Part shown: positions 17,094-25,701 of the stretch, in pieces | Numbering within the stretch: position 1 is the stretch's first letter | Layout of the letters: each line of letters opens with the position of its first letter | Assembly: GCF_025200925.1 (NCBI RefSeq) | Contig: NZ_CP104174.1 | Span: forward strand, 7,502,001 to 7,566,000 | DNA length: 64,000 nucleotides | DNA from: Bradyrhizobium sp. CB1015 | GTDB lineage: Bacteria; Pseudomonadota; Alphaproteobacteria; Rhizobiales; Xanthobacteraceae | Direction of reading: 5' to 3' | Program-made: the position numbers and the translations under genes | The notes under the pieces: model-generated | Database searches by the model: none | What the model saw: only the letters and a program-made list of their open reading frames with translations | Told to the model about the DNA's origin: nothing

Positions 17094-18242
17094 ATGGATC
17101 TCAATCTCAGTGACGAGCAAAAGTTGCTGCGCGAAAGCGCGGAACGGTTCGTGGCCGAAAGCTACGATGCCGATCACCGCCGCAAGATGGCGAACGATCC
17201 GCTCGGCTTCAGCCCGGCCGTTTGGAAGCAATTCGCCGAGCTCGGCTGGCTCGCGCTGCCGCTTCCCGAAGAGTATGGCGGGCTCGGCGGCGGCGCGGTC
17301 GACATCGGCATCCTGATGGAGGCTTTCGGCCGCGGGCTGGTGTCGGAGCCCTATGTCGCGACTGTCGTGCTCGGGGCGGCGCTGATCGCCAGATGCGGCA
17401 CCAGCGAGCAGAAGCAGGCGAGCCTGCCCAAGGTGGCGGACGGATCGCTGAAGCTTGCCTTGGCGCATTCGGAGCGCGCCGCCCGCTTCGATCTTGCCAA
17501 GGTCACGACCAGCGCCAACAAGACGGGACAAGGCTGGCGCCTGTCCGGCAGCAAGATTGCCGTGCTCGACGGACATGCCGCCGACGAGATCATCGTCTCC
17601 GCCCATATCCACGATCATCGGGGACCCTCGGGGCGGATCGGCCTGTTCCTCGTGCCGGCCACGACGCCGGGCCTCGTCATCAGTGATTATCCGCGTCTCG
17701 GTGGCGGACGTGCCTGCAACATCGAGCTGCTCGACGCGCATCTGCCGGAGGACGCCCTGCTCGGCGACGGCAGCGATGCCCTGCCCGCGATCGAATGGGC
17801 GGTTGACCGCGCCATGGCGGCGCTGGGCGCCGAAGCGGTCGGCATCATGCAGACGCTGCTCGACACCACGCTCGACTACACCAAGATCCGAAAGCAGTTC
17901 GGCCGGCCGCTGTCGGCCAACCAGGTGATCCGCCACCGCCTCGCCGACATGGCGATGCAGGTCGACGAGGCGCGCTCGATGGCGCTGCGGGCGGCGTTGA
18001 AGGCCGATCGCGCGCCGATCGAGCGTGCCCGGGCGGCATCGGGCGCGAAGGCGAAGATCGGAAAATGCGCGCGCTTCGTCGGCGAGCAGTCGATCCAGCT
18101 GCATGGCGGCATGGGCGTCACGGAGGAGCTCGAGGTTGGCGCCTATTTCAAGCGGCTCGTCGCCTTCGACACGCTGTTCGGCGGCAGCGCGCATCACTAT
18201 GCCCGCCACGCCGAACTTGGCCGCAGGGCCATCTCGGCCTGA
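17094..18242 (+). CDS. Acyl-CoA dehydrogenase, small-subunit type (PimD-like)
   Basis: The 382-residue protein has the usual three ACAD domains: helical N-terminus (DLNLSDEQKLLRESAERFV), central beta domain (LALAHSERAARFDL; WRLSGSKIAVLDG) and C-terminal FAD-binding helices (YTKIRKQFGRPLSANQVIRHRLADM; QLHGGMGVTEE). Where medium-chain enzymes have the catalytic Glu in YEGT, it has FGGS. It starts 5 bases after the crotonase gene. With the next gene it resembles the PimD/PimC pair of Rhodopseudomonas pimeloyl-CoA dehydrogenase, so a heteromer is likely. Confidence 0.87.
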   Translation: MDLNLSDEQKLLRESAERFVAESYDADHRRKMANDPLGFSPAVWKQFAELGWLALPLPEEYGGLGGGAVDIGILMEAFGRGLVSEPYVATVVLGAALIARCGTSEQKQASLPKVADGSLKLALAHSERAARFDLAKVTTSANKTGQGWRLSGSKIAVLDGHAADEIIVSAHIHDHRGPSGRIGLFLVPATTPGLVISDYPRLGGGRACNIELLDAHLPEDALLGDGSDALPAIEWAVDRAMAALGAEAVGIMQTLLDTTLDYTKIRKQFGRPLSANQVIRHRLADMAMQVDEARSMALRAALKADRAPIERARAASGAKAKIGKCARFVGEQSIQLHGGMGVTEELEVGAYFKRLVAFDTLFGGSAHHYARHAELGRRAISA

Positions 18243-18255
18243 CAAGGAGCGCATC

Positions 18256-19452
18256 ATGGACCTGTCGTTCAATGCCGAGGAGCGCGCCTTCCAGGATGAG
18301 GTGCGCGGATTCATTGCCAAGAACCTCACCGAGGAGATGAAGCGCGCGACCGCGCTGACGCCATCGGTGTTCTCCGACCCCGATATCGGCATGGCCTGGC
18401 AGCGGGCGCTGCACGCCCAAGGCTGGGGCGCACCGGGCTGGCCGGTCGAATATGGCGGCCCCGACTGGACGCCGGCGCAGCGCTGGATCTTCGAAACCGA
18501 ATGCGCCCGCGCCGGCGTGCCCAACGTCAACGTGATGGGCGTGAAGATGGTCGGGCCTGTCATCATCGGCTTCGGCAGCCCCGAGCAGAAGAATTTTTAC
18601 CTGCCGCGGATTCTCTCCGGCGAGGACTATTGGTGCCAGGGCTATTCCGAGCCGGGCTCCGGCTCCGATCTGTCGTCATTGAAGACACGCGCGGTGCGCG
18701 ACGGCGACGATTACATCATCAATGGCACCAAGATCTGGACCACGCATGCGCACCACGCCAACCGCATGTTCGCGCTGGTGCGCACCAGCGACGGCGAGCG
18801 GCAGCAGGACGGCATCAGCTTCATCCTGATCGACATGAAGACGCCGGGCATCACCATCCGTCCCATCCTCACCATCGGCGGCGACCACGAGGTCAACCAA
18901 GTGTTCTTCGACGACGTGCGCGTGCCCGTGGCCAACCGGGTCGGCGAGGAAGGCAAGGGCTGGACCTACGGCAAATATCTGCTCGAGTTCGAGCGCGGCG
19001 CGGGCATCGCCTCGGCCAAGCTGCGCGAAGGCCTGAAGGCGATCGCGGACCTCGCCGAGTCCGACCTCACGGGGCGGGCGATCGACAGCCCCGACATCGC
19101 AACCCGGATCTCGGAGGTCGAGGTCGACATCGACGCGCTGGAGATGACGGAGCTGCGCGTGCTCTCGGCACTGCAGACCGGCCAAAATCCAGGTGCGGTG
19201 TCCTCGATCCTGAAGCTGCGCAACAGTGAAATCCGCCAGGCCGTGACACGGTTAGGGGCCGACGTGATCGGCCATGATGCTCTCGCCGTCGAGCCGATGC
19301 GCCCGCTCTACAAGCTCAACCACGAGCCCGCGATCCCTGAGGAGATGCTGACGGTGATGCCGGAATATCTCAACGGCCGCGCCTACACCATCTTCGGCGG
19401 CACCTCGGAGATCCAGCGCGACATCATCGCGAAGATGATGCTGGGGATTTGA
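18256..19452 (+). CDS. Acyl-CoA dehydrogenase, large-subunit type (PimC-like)
   Basis: The 398-residue ACAD has FAD and substrate motifs (YWCQGYSEPGSGSDLSSLKT; GTKIWTTHAHHANRMFALVRT; EVNQVFFDDVRVP; FGGTSEIQRDIIAKMMLG). The YEGT glutamate position is Gly here too. Its ATG follows AAGGAG and lies 13 bases after the small-subunit gene. It is the last gene of the crotonase-ACAD-ACAD operon. A role in dicarboxylyl- or aromatic-derived CoA oxidation is a family-based guess. Confidence 0.87.
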   Translation: MDLSFNAEERAFQDEVRGFIAKNLTEEMKRATALTPSVFSDPDIGMAWQRALHAQGWGAPGWPVEYGGPDWTPAQRWIFETECARAGVPNVNVMGVKMVGPVIIGFGSPEQKNFYLPRILSGEDYWCQGYSEPGSGSDLSSLKTRAVRDGDDYIINGTKIWTTHAHHANRMFALVRTSDGERQQDGISFILIDMKTPGITIRPILTIGGDHEVNQVFFDDVRVPVANRVGEEGKGWTYGKYLLEFERGAGIASAKLREGLKAIADLAESDLTGRAIDSPDIATRISEVEVDIDALEMTELRVLSALQTGQNPGAVSSILKLRNSEIRQAVTRLGADVIGHDALAVEPMRPLYKLNHEPAIPEEMLTVMPEYLNGRAYTIFGGTSEIQRDIIAKMMLGI

Positions 19453-19457
19453 GGGCT

Positions 19458-19539
19458 CGTAGCCCGGATGGAGCGCAGCGCAATCCGGGACAACAACCGT
19501 GAGCGGCCCCGGATTTCGCTTTGCTCCATCCGGGCTACG
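19458..19539. repeat. Palindromic repeat after the acyl-CoA dehydrogenase operon
   Basis: CGTAGCCCGGATGGAGC at the left and GCTCCATCCGGGCTACG at the right are perfect inverted arms of 17 bases, with inner CAATCCGGG / CCCCGGATT also pairing. It is immediately followed by a copy of repeat family A and probably terminates the operon. Confidence 0.82.
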
Positions 19540-19580
19540 GCACCGAGTATTTGGCGAGCGCCCGTGCTCCAATCTCGCTC

Positions 19581-19731
19581 TCGTCCCCGCCTAGTGCGCA
19601 ATTGCGCACGGGGGCGGGGACCCATAAGCCCAGGGAAAGGTTATGGGGTAAGCTGGTCACTACGAGTCTTCGCCAAACTCGCCCTGTGGTTATAGGTCCC
19701 GGGCTCGCGCTTTGCGCGCCCCGGGACGACG
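19581..19731. repeat. Interspersed palindromic repeat, family A, copy 3
   Basis: This copy runs from TCGTCCCCGCC to CCCCGGGACGACGA, with the diagnostic CGAGTCTTCGCCAAAC and GCCCTGTGGTTATAGG. It lies between two convergent genes. With 19458-19539 it fills the whole gene-free gap 19453-19772. Confidence 0.8.
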
Positions 19732-19772
19732 AGCTGAGCTTGGCGCAATAGCCTGCGCAACAGCTAGCGCAC

Positions 19773-22097
19773 TTACCCTGCCGCCTTCGCGTCCCGGATC
19801 GCCTGCCAGAGCTTCTGCGGCGTCAGCGGCGTGTTGAGCTGGGTGATGCCGAGCTCGGCGAGTGCGTCCATCACGCCGTTGGTGACGCAGGGCGGGCCGC
19901 CGATCGCGCCGGATTCGCCGCAGCCTTTTGCGCCGAGCGGATTGGTGCGGCAGGGTGCGGAATCGTCCAGCGTCACCACGATCGGCGGAACGTCGTCGGC
20001 GCGCGGGATGCAATAGTCCTGGTAGCTCGCGGTCAGCAGCTGGCCGTCAGCGTCATACGACACGCCCTCATACAGCGCCTGGCCGATGCCTTGCGCGACG
20101 CCGCCATGGATCTGCCCCGTCACCAGCATCGGGTTGACGGCGACGCCGACATCGTCGACCGTGGTGTAGCGCACGACCTTGGAGACGCCGGTCTCGGGGT
20201 CGATCTCGACCTCGCAGATATGCGTGCCGTTCGGCCAGCTCGGACCATCGACCTCGCCTTCGGAATCGACGCTGAGCTTGGCGCCGCTCTCCTTCCCGGC
20301 GAGATCGAACAGGCTGATGCGGCGGTCGGTGCCGACCACGGTGAGCATGCCGCCCTGATATTCGATGTCCTCGACCGAGGTCTCCAGCACGTTCGCCGCC
20401 TTCTCGCGCGCCTTCTGGATCAGATCGTTGGAGGAGACCGCAACGGCCGTGCCGCCGACGAACAGCGAACGCGAGCCGACGCTGCCGAACCCCATGGCGA
20501 GATCGGTGTCGCCCTGGACCACGTCGATCTTGTCCATGGGAATGCCGAGCGTGTCGGAGATCATCTGGGTGTAGGTGGTCTGCAGCCCCTGCCCCATCGC
20601 CATGGTGCCGGAATGCAGCACGACGCGGCCTTGCGAGGTCGCCTGCAGCGTCACCTTCTCGGTGTGGGCGCGGCCGCCGGTCCACTCGATGTAGGAGGTG
20701 AGCCCGCGGCCGTAGAGCAGGCCCTTCTTCTTCGCCGCCTTCTTGCGCGCGGCAAAGCCGTCCCAGTCCGCGAGCTTCACGGCGCGGTCGAGCATGTGTG
20801 CGAAGGCGCCGGAATCGTAGACCTGGCCGGCCGCATTGGTGTAGGGCAGCTGCGCCGGCTTGATGTAATTGGCTTTGCGGATCGCGCGCGGATCCATGCC
20901 GATTTTTCGCGCAGCAGCGTCGAACAGGCGCTCGACGATGAACACGGCCTCGGGGCGGCCTGCGCCGCGATAGGCGCCAACCGGCGCGGTGTGGGTCATC
21001 ACCGTCTTCACTTCGAAATGCACCAGCGGCAGGTCGTAGACACCGGTCTGCACGAACGGCCCGAGCACCAGCGGGATGATGTTGGCCGCGCCCGAGGAAT
21101 AGGCCCCCGTGCAGCCGATCGACTTGACGCGATAGGCGAGCACCTTGCCCTTCTCATCCAGCGCGAAGGAGGCCGTCGACGTGAGATCGCGGCCATGGGT
21201 GCCGCCGACGAATTCGTCGGTGCGGTCGCCGCGCCAGCGGATCTTCTTGTTCAGCTTGGTCGCGGCGTAAGCGACGATGCCGTCTTCGGGATAGAGATTG
21301 GTCTTCTGGCCGAAGCCGCCGCCGATATCGCCGACCAGCACGCGGACGCTATCCTTCGGACGCTTGAGCACGGCTTCCGCCAGCACGTCGCGGGTCGAGG
21401 CCGGCGTCTGCGACTGCACGTGCAGCAACAGACGGCCGGACTTCTTGTCGATCTCGGCAATGGTCGAGCGCGGCTCCATTGCGGATGGCACCAGGCGCTG
21501 GCTGACGATATCGAGCTCGACCGTATGCGCGGCCTTGGCAAAGGCCTCGTCGACCTTGGCGGCATCGCCGTAAGCCATGGCGCCGACGATGTTGTCGGGC
21601 GCCTCCGGCCATACCACGGGCGCGCCAGGCTTCACCGCCTCGACGGGGTCGACCACCGCGGGCTGCACGTCGTATTCGACCACGATCGCCTCGGCCGCGC
21701 TCTGCGCCTCCACGCGCGATGAAGCCACCACGGCGGCCACGGCCTCGCCGGCATAGCGCACGACCCCGTCGGCGAGCAGCCGGCGCGGCGGCACCGTCAT
21801 CGGCTTGCCGTCCGGGCGCTTGAAGATGTTCAGCGTCGGGATGGTGCCGATGTCGTCCTTGACGAGGTCCGCGCCGGTGTAGATCGCGGCGACGCCCGGC
21901 ATCGAAGCCGCGGCGCTGGTGTCGATCGAGACGATCTTGGCGTGGGCGTGCGGCGAGCGCAGCACGTGCAACCACAAGGCGCCGTCGGCCGGCTTGTCGT
22001 CGATAAACTGTCCCTTCCCGGTGAGCAGCCTCTGGTCTTCCAAACGCTTGACGGGTTGCCCCGCTCCGAAACGCAAATTGCCGGGAACAATGTTCAT
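19773..22097 (-). CDS. Orphan xanthine dehydrogenase/CoxL-family molybdenum hydroxylase large subunit
   Basis: The 774-residue protein is a complete molybdopterin-binding subunit of the xanthine oxidase family: a/b hammerhead (about 10-140), then Moco-binding segments (VGDIGGGFGQKTNLYPED; GAYRGAGRPEAVFIVERL; GTMAMGQGLQTTYTQM) and the catalytic glutamate in GAKGCGESGAIGG near the C-terminus. The active-site loop reads AYRGAGR, not the AYRCSFR of true CO dehydrogenase, so CO oxidation is unlikely. The usual FAD and Fe-S subunit genes are not adjacent. Substrate unknown; a hydroxylase of aldehydes or N-heterocycles is the general expectation. Confidence 0.88.
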   Translation of the reverse strand: MNIVPGNLRFGAGQPVKRLEDQRLLTGKGQFIDDKPADGALWLHVLRSPHAHAKIVSIDTSAAASMPGVAAIYTGADLVKDDIGTIPTLNIFKRPDGKPMTVPPRRLLADGVVRYAGEAVAAVVASSRVEAQSAAEAIVVEYDVQPAVVDPVEAVKPGAPVVWPEAPDNIVGAMAYGDAAKVDEAFAKAAHTVELDIVSQRLVPSAMEPRSTIAEIDKKSGRLLLHVQSQTPASTRDVLAEAVLKRPKDSVRVLVGDIGGGFGQKTNLYPEDGIVAYAATKLNKKIRWRGDRTDEFVGGTHGRDLTSTASFALDEKGKVLAYRVKSIGCTGAYSSGAANIIPLVLGPFVQTGVYDLPLVHFEVKTVMTHTAPVGAYRGAGRPEAVFIVERLFDAAARKIGMDPRAIRKANYIKPAQLPYTNAAGQVYDSGAFAHMLDRAVKLADWDGFAARKKAAKKKGLLYGRGLTSYIEWTGGRAHTEKVTLQATSQGRVVLHSGTMAMGQGLQTTYTQMISDTLGIPMDKIDVVQGDTDLAMGFGSVGSRSLFVGGTAVAVSSNDLIQKAREKAANVLETSVEDIEYQGGMLTVVGTDRRISLFDLAGKESGAKLSVDSEGEVDGPSWPNGTHICEVEIDPETGVSKVVRYTTVDDVGVAVNPMLVTGQIHGGVAQGIGQALYEGVSYDADGQLLTASYQDYCIPRADDVPPIVVTLDDSAPCRTNPLGAKGCGESGAIGGPPCVTNGVMDALAELGITQLNTPLTPQKLWQAIRDAKAAG

Positions 22098-22225
22098 TCC
22101 GCTGTGTCCTCGAAATCCGCAAAAGCGACCGCGGCGGTTTTAGCGGATTTTGCGGGCCAGACAACCGAGCCCCGGCGCATCTGCAATGCGCGTCAAAGCC
22201 CCTTGCAGGCGCGGATTGGGAGGCT

Positions 22226-22264
22226 AAAGCGCGATGAGATTTGGACGAATCGTCATCGCGCTTT
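22226..22264. repeat. Short palindrome AAAGCGCGATGA type
   Basis: Perfect 12-base inverted arms AAAGCGCGATGA (22226-22237) and TCATCGCGCTTT (22253-22264) flank a 15-base loop. It lies between convergent-side ends upstream of the molybdoenzyme gene and directly next to the repeat at 22277. Confidence 0.75.
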
Positions 22265-22276
22265 AGGTCTTTGTTT

Positions 22277-22326
22277 GAGCATGATCTTTTCGGAAAACCG
22301 CTTCACACTTTTCCGGATCATGCTCT
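22277..22326. repeat. Palindromic repeat of the GAGCATGATC...GATCATGCTC family, copy 1
   Basis: This 50-base hairpin element has outer arms GAGCATGATC / GATCATGCTC and inner CGGAAAA / TTTTCCG. The inverse-oriented copy is at 43630-43675. Its right edge overlaps the stop codon of the DegS-type protease gene. Confidence 0.8.
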
Positions 22327-23431
22327 AGGACCGGTCGATATCGACGATGCTCACATTGACATCGCGGCTGTCGGAGCCGCGTTTGACCGTGAGCCGAACG
22401 GTCTTCCCGGCCCCGGCCTGCTCCAGCGCATCGGTCAGGTCGGAGAGGCGGCGCACCGGCTTGCCTTCGGCTGCGGTGATGATGTCTCCGACCGCTCCCG
22501 TCGAAAAGTTGACGCCGCGAATTCCTGCCCGCTCGGCAGGGCTGCCGGGGGCCGTGCGCACCACGATCACCCCCTCGACGCCAAGCCGCGTCGCGACATC
22601 CTCGCCGGCGGCCACGATGCCGATGCCGGGCGTCGGCACCCGGCCATTGCGGATCAGCTCGGGCACGATCCGGTTCACGACGTCGACCGGCACAGCAAAG
22701 CCGATGCCGGCATTCGATCCGGACGGCGATATGATCGCGGTCGTGACGCCGATCAGCCGGCCGGCGGAATCCAATAACGGCCCGCCTGAATTGCCGGGGT
22801 TGATGGCGGCATCGGTCTGGATGACGTTGGCGATCTCCCGGCCGCCATGGGTCGGGAGCCGGCGCTTGAGCGCGCTGATGATGCCAGAGGTCATCGACTG
22901 ATCCAGCCCGAAGGGATTGCCGATCGCGAAGGCGGATTGTCCGACTTTCAGGTCGTTCGAACTGCCGAGAGCGATCGGCGCCGGAAGCTGGCGCACGCTG
23001 CGGATGCGCAGCACCGCGAGATCGTAATTGGGAGCCGTGCCGACCAGGTCGACCTGGGCCACTTCTCCCGACGCAAAGCGCACGGCGATCTCGCCGCCAC
23101 TGGCGACGACATGATTGTTCGTCACCAAGTGCCCCTCGCGGTCCCAGACGAATCCCGTCCCGGAAGCGCCGGCGCCGCCCTGGCTCTCCTCGCCCATGAG
23201 GGGACTTGCCGCCGATCTGACCGCAACCTGAACAACCGACGGCGATACACGCTCGAAGATGTCGATCGTCGCCCTTTCTCCGTCCCACAGCGGGCCGCGC
23301 TGCTCGACAGCACGTGCGGAGGGCGCCGCCCATGGGACATACGAGATCGGGACATGCAGGATCTTCGCGGCGGTGACGGCGAGCAGCAGGGCGGCGAAGG
23401 CTGCCGCGGCAATCGCGTAGCGACGATTCAT
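22325..23431 (-). CDS. DegS/HtrA-type serine protease with one PDZ domain, membrane-anchored
   Basis: The 368-residue protein has an N-terminal signal anchor (YAIAAAAFAALLLAVTAAKIL), a trypsin-like domain with a complete triad, His107 (TNNHVV), Asp137 (YDLAVL) and Ser215 (GNSGGPL), and one PDZ domain (about 270-365; TAPGSPAERAGI). A single PDZ and anchor make it more DegS- than DegP-like, cutting or degrading envelope proteins. Its stop codon is in the edge of a palindromic repeat. Gene alone, with no anti-sigma factor nearby. Confidence 0.9.
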   Translation of the reverse strand: MNRRYAIAAAAFAALLLAVTAAKILHVPISYVPWAAPSARAVEQRGPLWDGERATIDIFERVSPSVVQVAVRSAASPLMGEESQGGAGASGTGFVWDREGHLVTNNHVVASGGEIAVRFASGEVAQVDLVGTAPNYDLAVLRIRSVRQLPAPIALGSSNDLKVGQSAFAIGNPFGLDQSMTSGIISALKRRLPTHGGREIANVIQTDAAINPGNSGGPLLDSAGRLIGVTTAIISPSGSNAGIGFAVPVDVVNRIVPELIRNGRVPTPGIGIVAAGEDVATRLGVEGVIVVRTAPGSPAERAGIRGVNFSTGAVGDIITAAEGKPVRRLSDLTDALEQAGAGKTVRLTVKRGSDSRDVNVSIVDIDRS

Positions 23432-23604
23432 TGGTGATCACCGTGTCTTGTGCTGAATGCGGGCTCTGACATGCGCATGCGTAGGCGACAGATGTCGCTG
23501 ACGCAGCAACGTCGCAAACGGACGGAAGTTTCTTGGTTGGGCAGGTAAGGGCCTTTTTGGCTCCCGCAGGGGGGTGCCGGGGCATATTGCCGCGTGGCAA
23601 ACAG

Positions 23605-24480
23605 CTATGTCAGCTCCCTCAACGCCGCTTCCACCACCTTGCGCGCGTCGGCCGTCAGCGCGGCCTGCGGCGCGACGGGGTCGCCGACGTCATAGCCCTG
23701 GATCGCAAGGCCGGCCTTGATGCAGGCCGCGAGATTAAAGCGGGCGAAGGCTTCGTTGATCCGCCACAGCCGGCGCTGCAGCGCCATGGCCTCGTCCCAG
23801 CGGCCGGCCGTGCAGAGCTCGTACAGCGCGACGCTCTGGCGCGGGATGATGCAGGCAGGTCCCGCCATCCAGCCGCGGCCGCCGATCAGCATCACCGCCG
23901 CCGGAATGTGGGCGGAGGCGGAGAACACGCGCAAGGCGTCGCCGCAGCGGTTCATGATCGAGAGCAGCCGTCCGGTGTTGGTCGAGGCATCCTTGATGTA
24001 GCCGATGCGCGGATGCTCGGCGAGGCGCGCGATGACGTCGAGGGTGAGATCGGAACGCTGGAATTGCGGATTGGTGTAGATGACGACGGGAATGTCCACG
24101 GCATCGGCGATGGCGCGGAAGTAGGATTCGACTTGCGCATCGTTCAGCGGGAAATACGCCTCCAGGATCGCAAGGATGCCGTCGGCCCCACACTTCTGAT
24201 AGGCTTTCGCCTGCGCCACCGCATCCGTCGTCGAAGTCGAGGCGACGCCGGCGACGACCGGCACGCGGCCTTTGGCGGCTTCAATCGTGGTCTGCACCAC
24301 CGCCATGCGTTGCGTGGCGTTGAGATAGGCGAATTCGCCGGTCGAGCCCAGCGGCGTCAGCCCGTGCACGCCGGCGCCGATCAGGTCGCCGCAGAGTTTT
24401 GCCAGCACGTTGGTTCGCACCGTGCCGTCGGCATCGACGGGCGAGACGAGGTACGGAAAGACACCGTGGAATTCGGACAT
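23605..24480 (-). CDS. Dihydrodipicolinate synthase/N-acetylneuraminate lyase family aldolase
   Basis: The 291-residue TIM-barrel enzyme has the family signature [17 protein letters not shown], active-site Tyr in VVIYTNPQ and Schiff-base Lys in YIKDAS. Members make or split C-C bonds with pyruvate. It is unlikely to be the housekeeping dapA: the second half deviates ([16 protein letters not shown]). Likely substrates are keto-acid sugars or hydroxyproline-derived compounds, but context does not tell. ATG at 24480 gives the family N-terminus [15 protein letters not shown]. Confidence 0.87.
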   Translation of the reverse strand: MSEFHGVFPYLVSPVDADGTVRTNVLAKLCGDLIGAGVHGLTPLGSTGEFAYLNATQRMAVVQTTIEAAKGRVPVVAGVASTSTTDAVAQAKAYQKCGADGILAILEAYFPLNDAQVESYFRAIADAVDIPVVIYTNPQFQRSDLTLDVIARLAEHPRIGYIKDASTNTGRLLSIMNRCGDALRVFSASAHIPAAVMLIGGRGWMAGPACIIPRQSVALYELCTAGRWDEAMALQRRLWRINEAFARFNLAACIKAGLAIQGYDVGDPVAPQAALTADARKVVEAALRELT

Positions 24481-24543
24481 GCGGCGCGGATCCCGGTCGA
24501 TTGGTTTGCGGCTGACCGCTATTACCAATGCCGGCGCCGGCGA

Positions 24544-25509
24544 TCAAACCCTGAGCAGACGCACCCGCGTGCCCCAGGGATCGACCGCCTCCACGCCGTC
24601 GGCAAGTGCAGTGATCTTCACCCCGCCCTTGCGCAGCCGTTCTTCCTGCGCGGCGAGCAGCTCCGGCTTCGCCATCACCAGCGAGAACCAGGCAAGACCG
24701 GTCGTGAAATCGTCGCGCTGGCCGGCGCCCTGGCTCTGCCAGACGTTCATGCCGAGGTGATGGTGATAGCGGCCCGACGCCAGGAACGCGGCGCCGTTGC
24801 GGCGGCGGGTCGGGTCGAGGCCGACAGTGCCGTGATAGAAGCTCTCGGCCTGCGCGAGATCGCCGACGCGCAGATGCATGTGGCCGATGCGCATTCCGTC
24901 CGGCGCCTTGGCGTAATCAGGAACGCGCGTGTTGGTCAGCGACAACAGGTCGGGGATGTTGAGCTCGTCCGTTGCCATGTTCACGCTGCCGTCGCTCCAT
25001 TGCCATTGCGAGGGATCGCGGTCGGCATAGACCTCGATGCCGTTGCCTTCGGGGTCGTCGAGATAGACGGATTCGCTGACGAGATGATCGGCGAAGCCCG
25101 ACAACGGCACTCGGTGCGAGGCGGCATGAACCAGCCAGCGCGCCAGATCCTTGCGCGTCGGCATCAGGAAGGCGGTGTGGTAGAGGCCGGCGGCGTTGCG
25201 CGGCTCGATTACGGCATCGGGCCGGGCCTCCAACACCAGCAGCGTGAGGCCTGACGTGCCGAGCTTGGCTGTGGCCGCCGAGCGCTCCATCACGGTCAGC
25301 CCGATCACGTCGCGGTAGTAATCGGCCACCTTGTCGAGGTTCTTCACCCGCAGCGTCACCATGCCGACGCGCATCGGCGTGCGGCTGGCAAACGTCGGGC
25401 CGCCGCCCTGCGGTGTGCCCTCGGCACGGGCGGCGGCTGCGGCGGCCATCGCGAGCGAGGTGGCGCCGGCGAGCTGCAACAGGGTGCGGCGGGTGAGATC
25501 GATGGTCAT
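24544..25509 (-). CDS. Tat-exported VOC (glyoxalase/bleomycin resistance/dioxygenase) protein with two modules
   Basis: The 321-residue protein has two pairs of VOC folds (about 45-165 and 205-320), arranged as in CatE-like extradiol ring-cleavage dioxygenases. Candidate metal ligands are His in VGMVTLRVKN/YHTAFLMP and HMHLRVGDL, and Glu in GNGIEVYADRD. Unlike cytosolic dioxygenases it begins with a twin-arginine signal, TRRTLLQLAGATSLAMAAA, cut after about residue 29. The ATG at 25509 is chosen because it starts that signal. The product would act in the periplasm, folded with metal before export. Confidence 0.82.
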   Translation of the reverse strand: MTIDLTRRTLLQLAGATSLAMAAAAAARAEGTPQGGGPTFASRTPMRVGMVTLRVKNLDKVADYYRDVIGLTVMERSAATAKLGTSGLTLLVLEARPDAVIEPRNAAGLYHTAFLMPTRKDLARWLVHAASHRVPLSGFADHLVSESVYLDDPEGNGIEVYADRDPSQWQWSDGSVNMATDELNIPDLLSLTNTRVPDYAKAPDGMRIGHMHLRVGDLAQAESFYHGTVGLDPTRRRNGAAFLASGRYHHHLGMNVWQSQGAGQRDDFTTGLAWFSLVMAKPELLAAQEERLRKGGVKITALADGVEAVDPWGTRVRLLRV

Positions 25510-25701
25510 CGGTCGGGGCTCGTTGATGGTTGAGGCCGCGGGGCGCAATGTCGGGCCGATTGCTACACGTTCCCGTGAGCGGCTCCCAATCACATGTTCG
25601 TCGGCCGTGGTCCTACGGAGGCCGTCCTAGTCCTGGCCACCCGGCCAGTTTCGCAATCGCCCGCGGCATCCCAGATTGAGGACAACTTACAGGAGCCCGC
25701 C

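Noticed and set aside
19773..22097. Carbon monoxide dehydrogenase large subunit
   Set aside because: The Cu-binding AYRCSFR loop is replaced by AYRGAGR and no CoxS/CoxM genes are adjacent.
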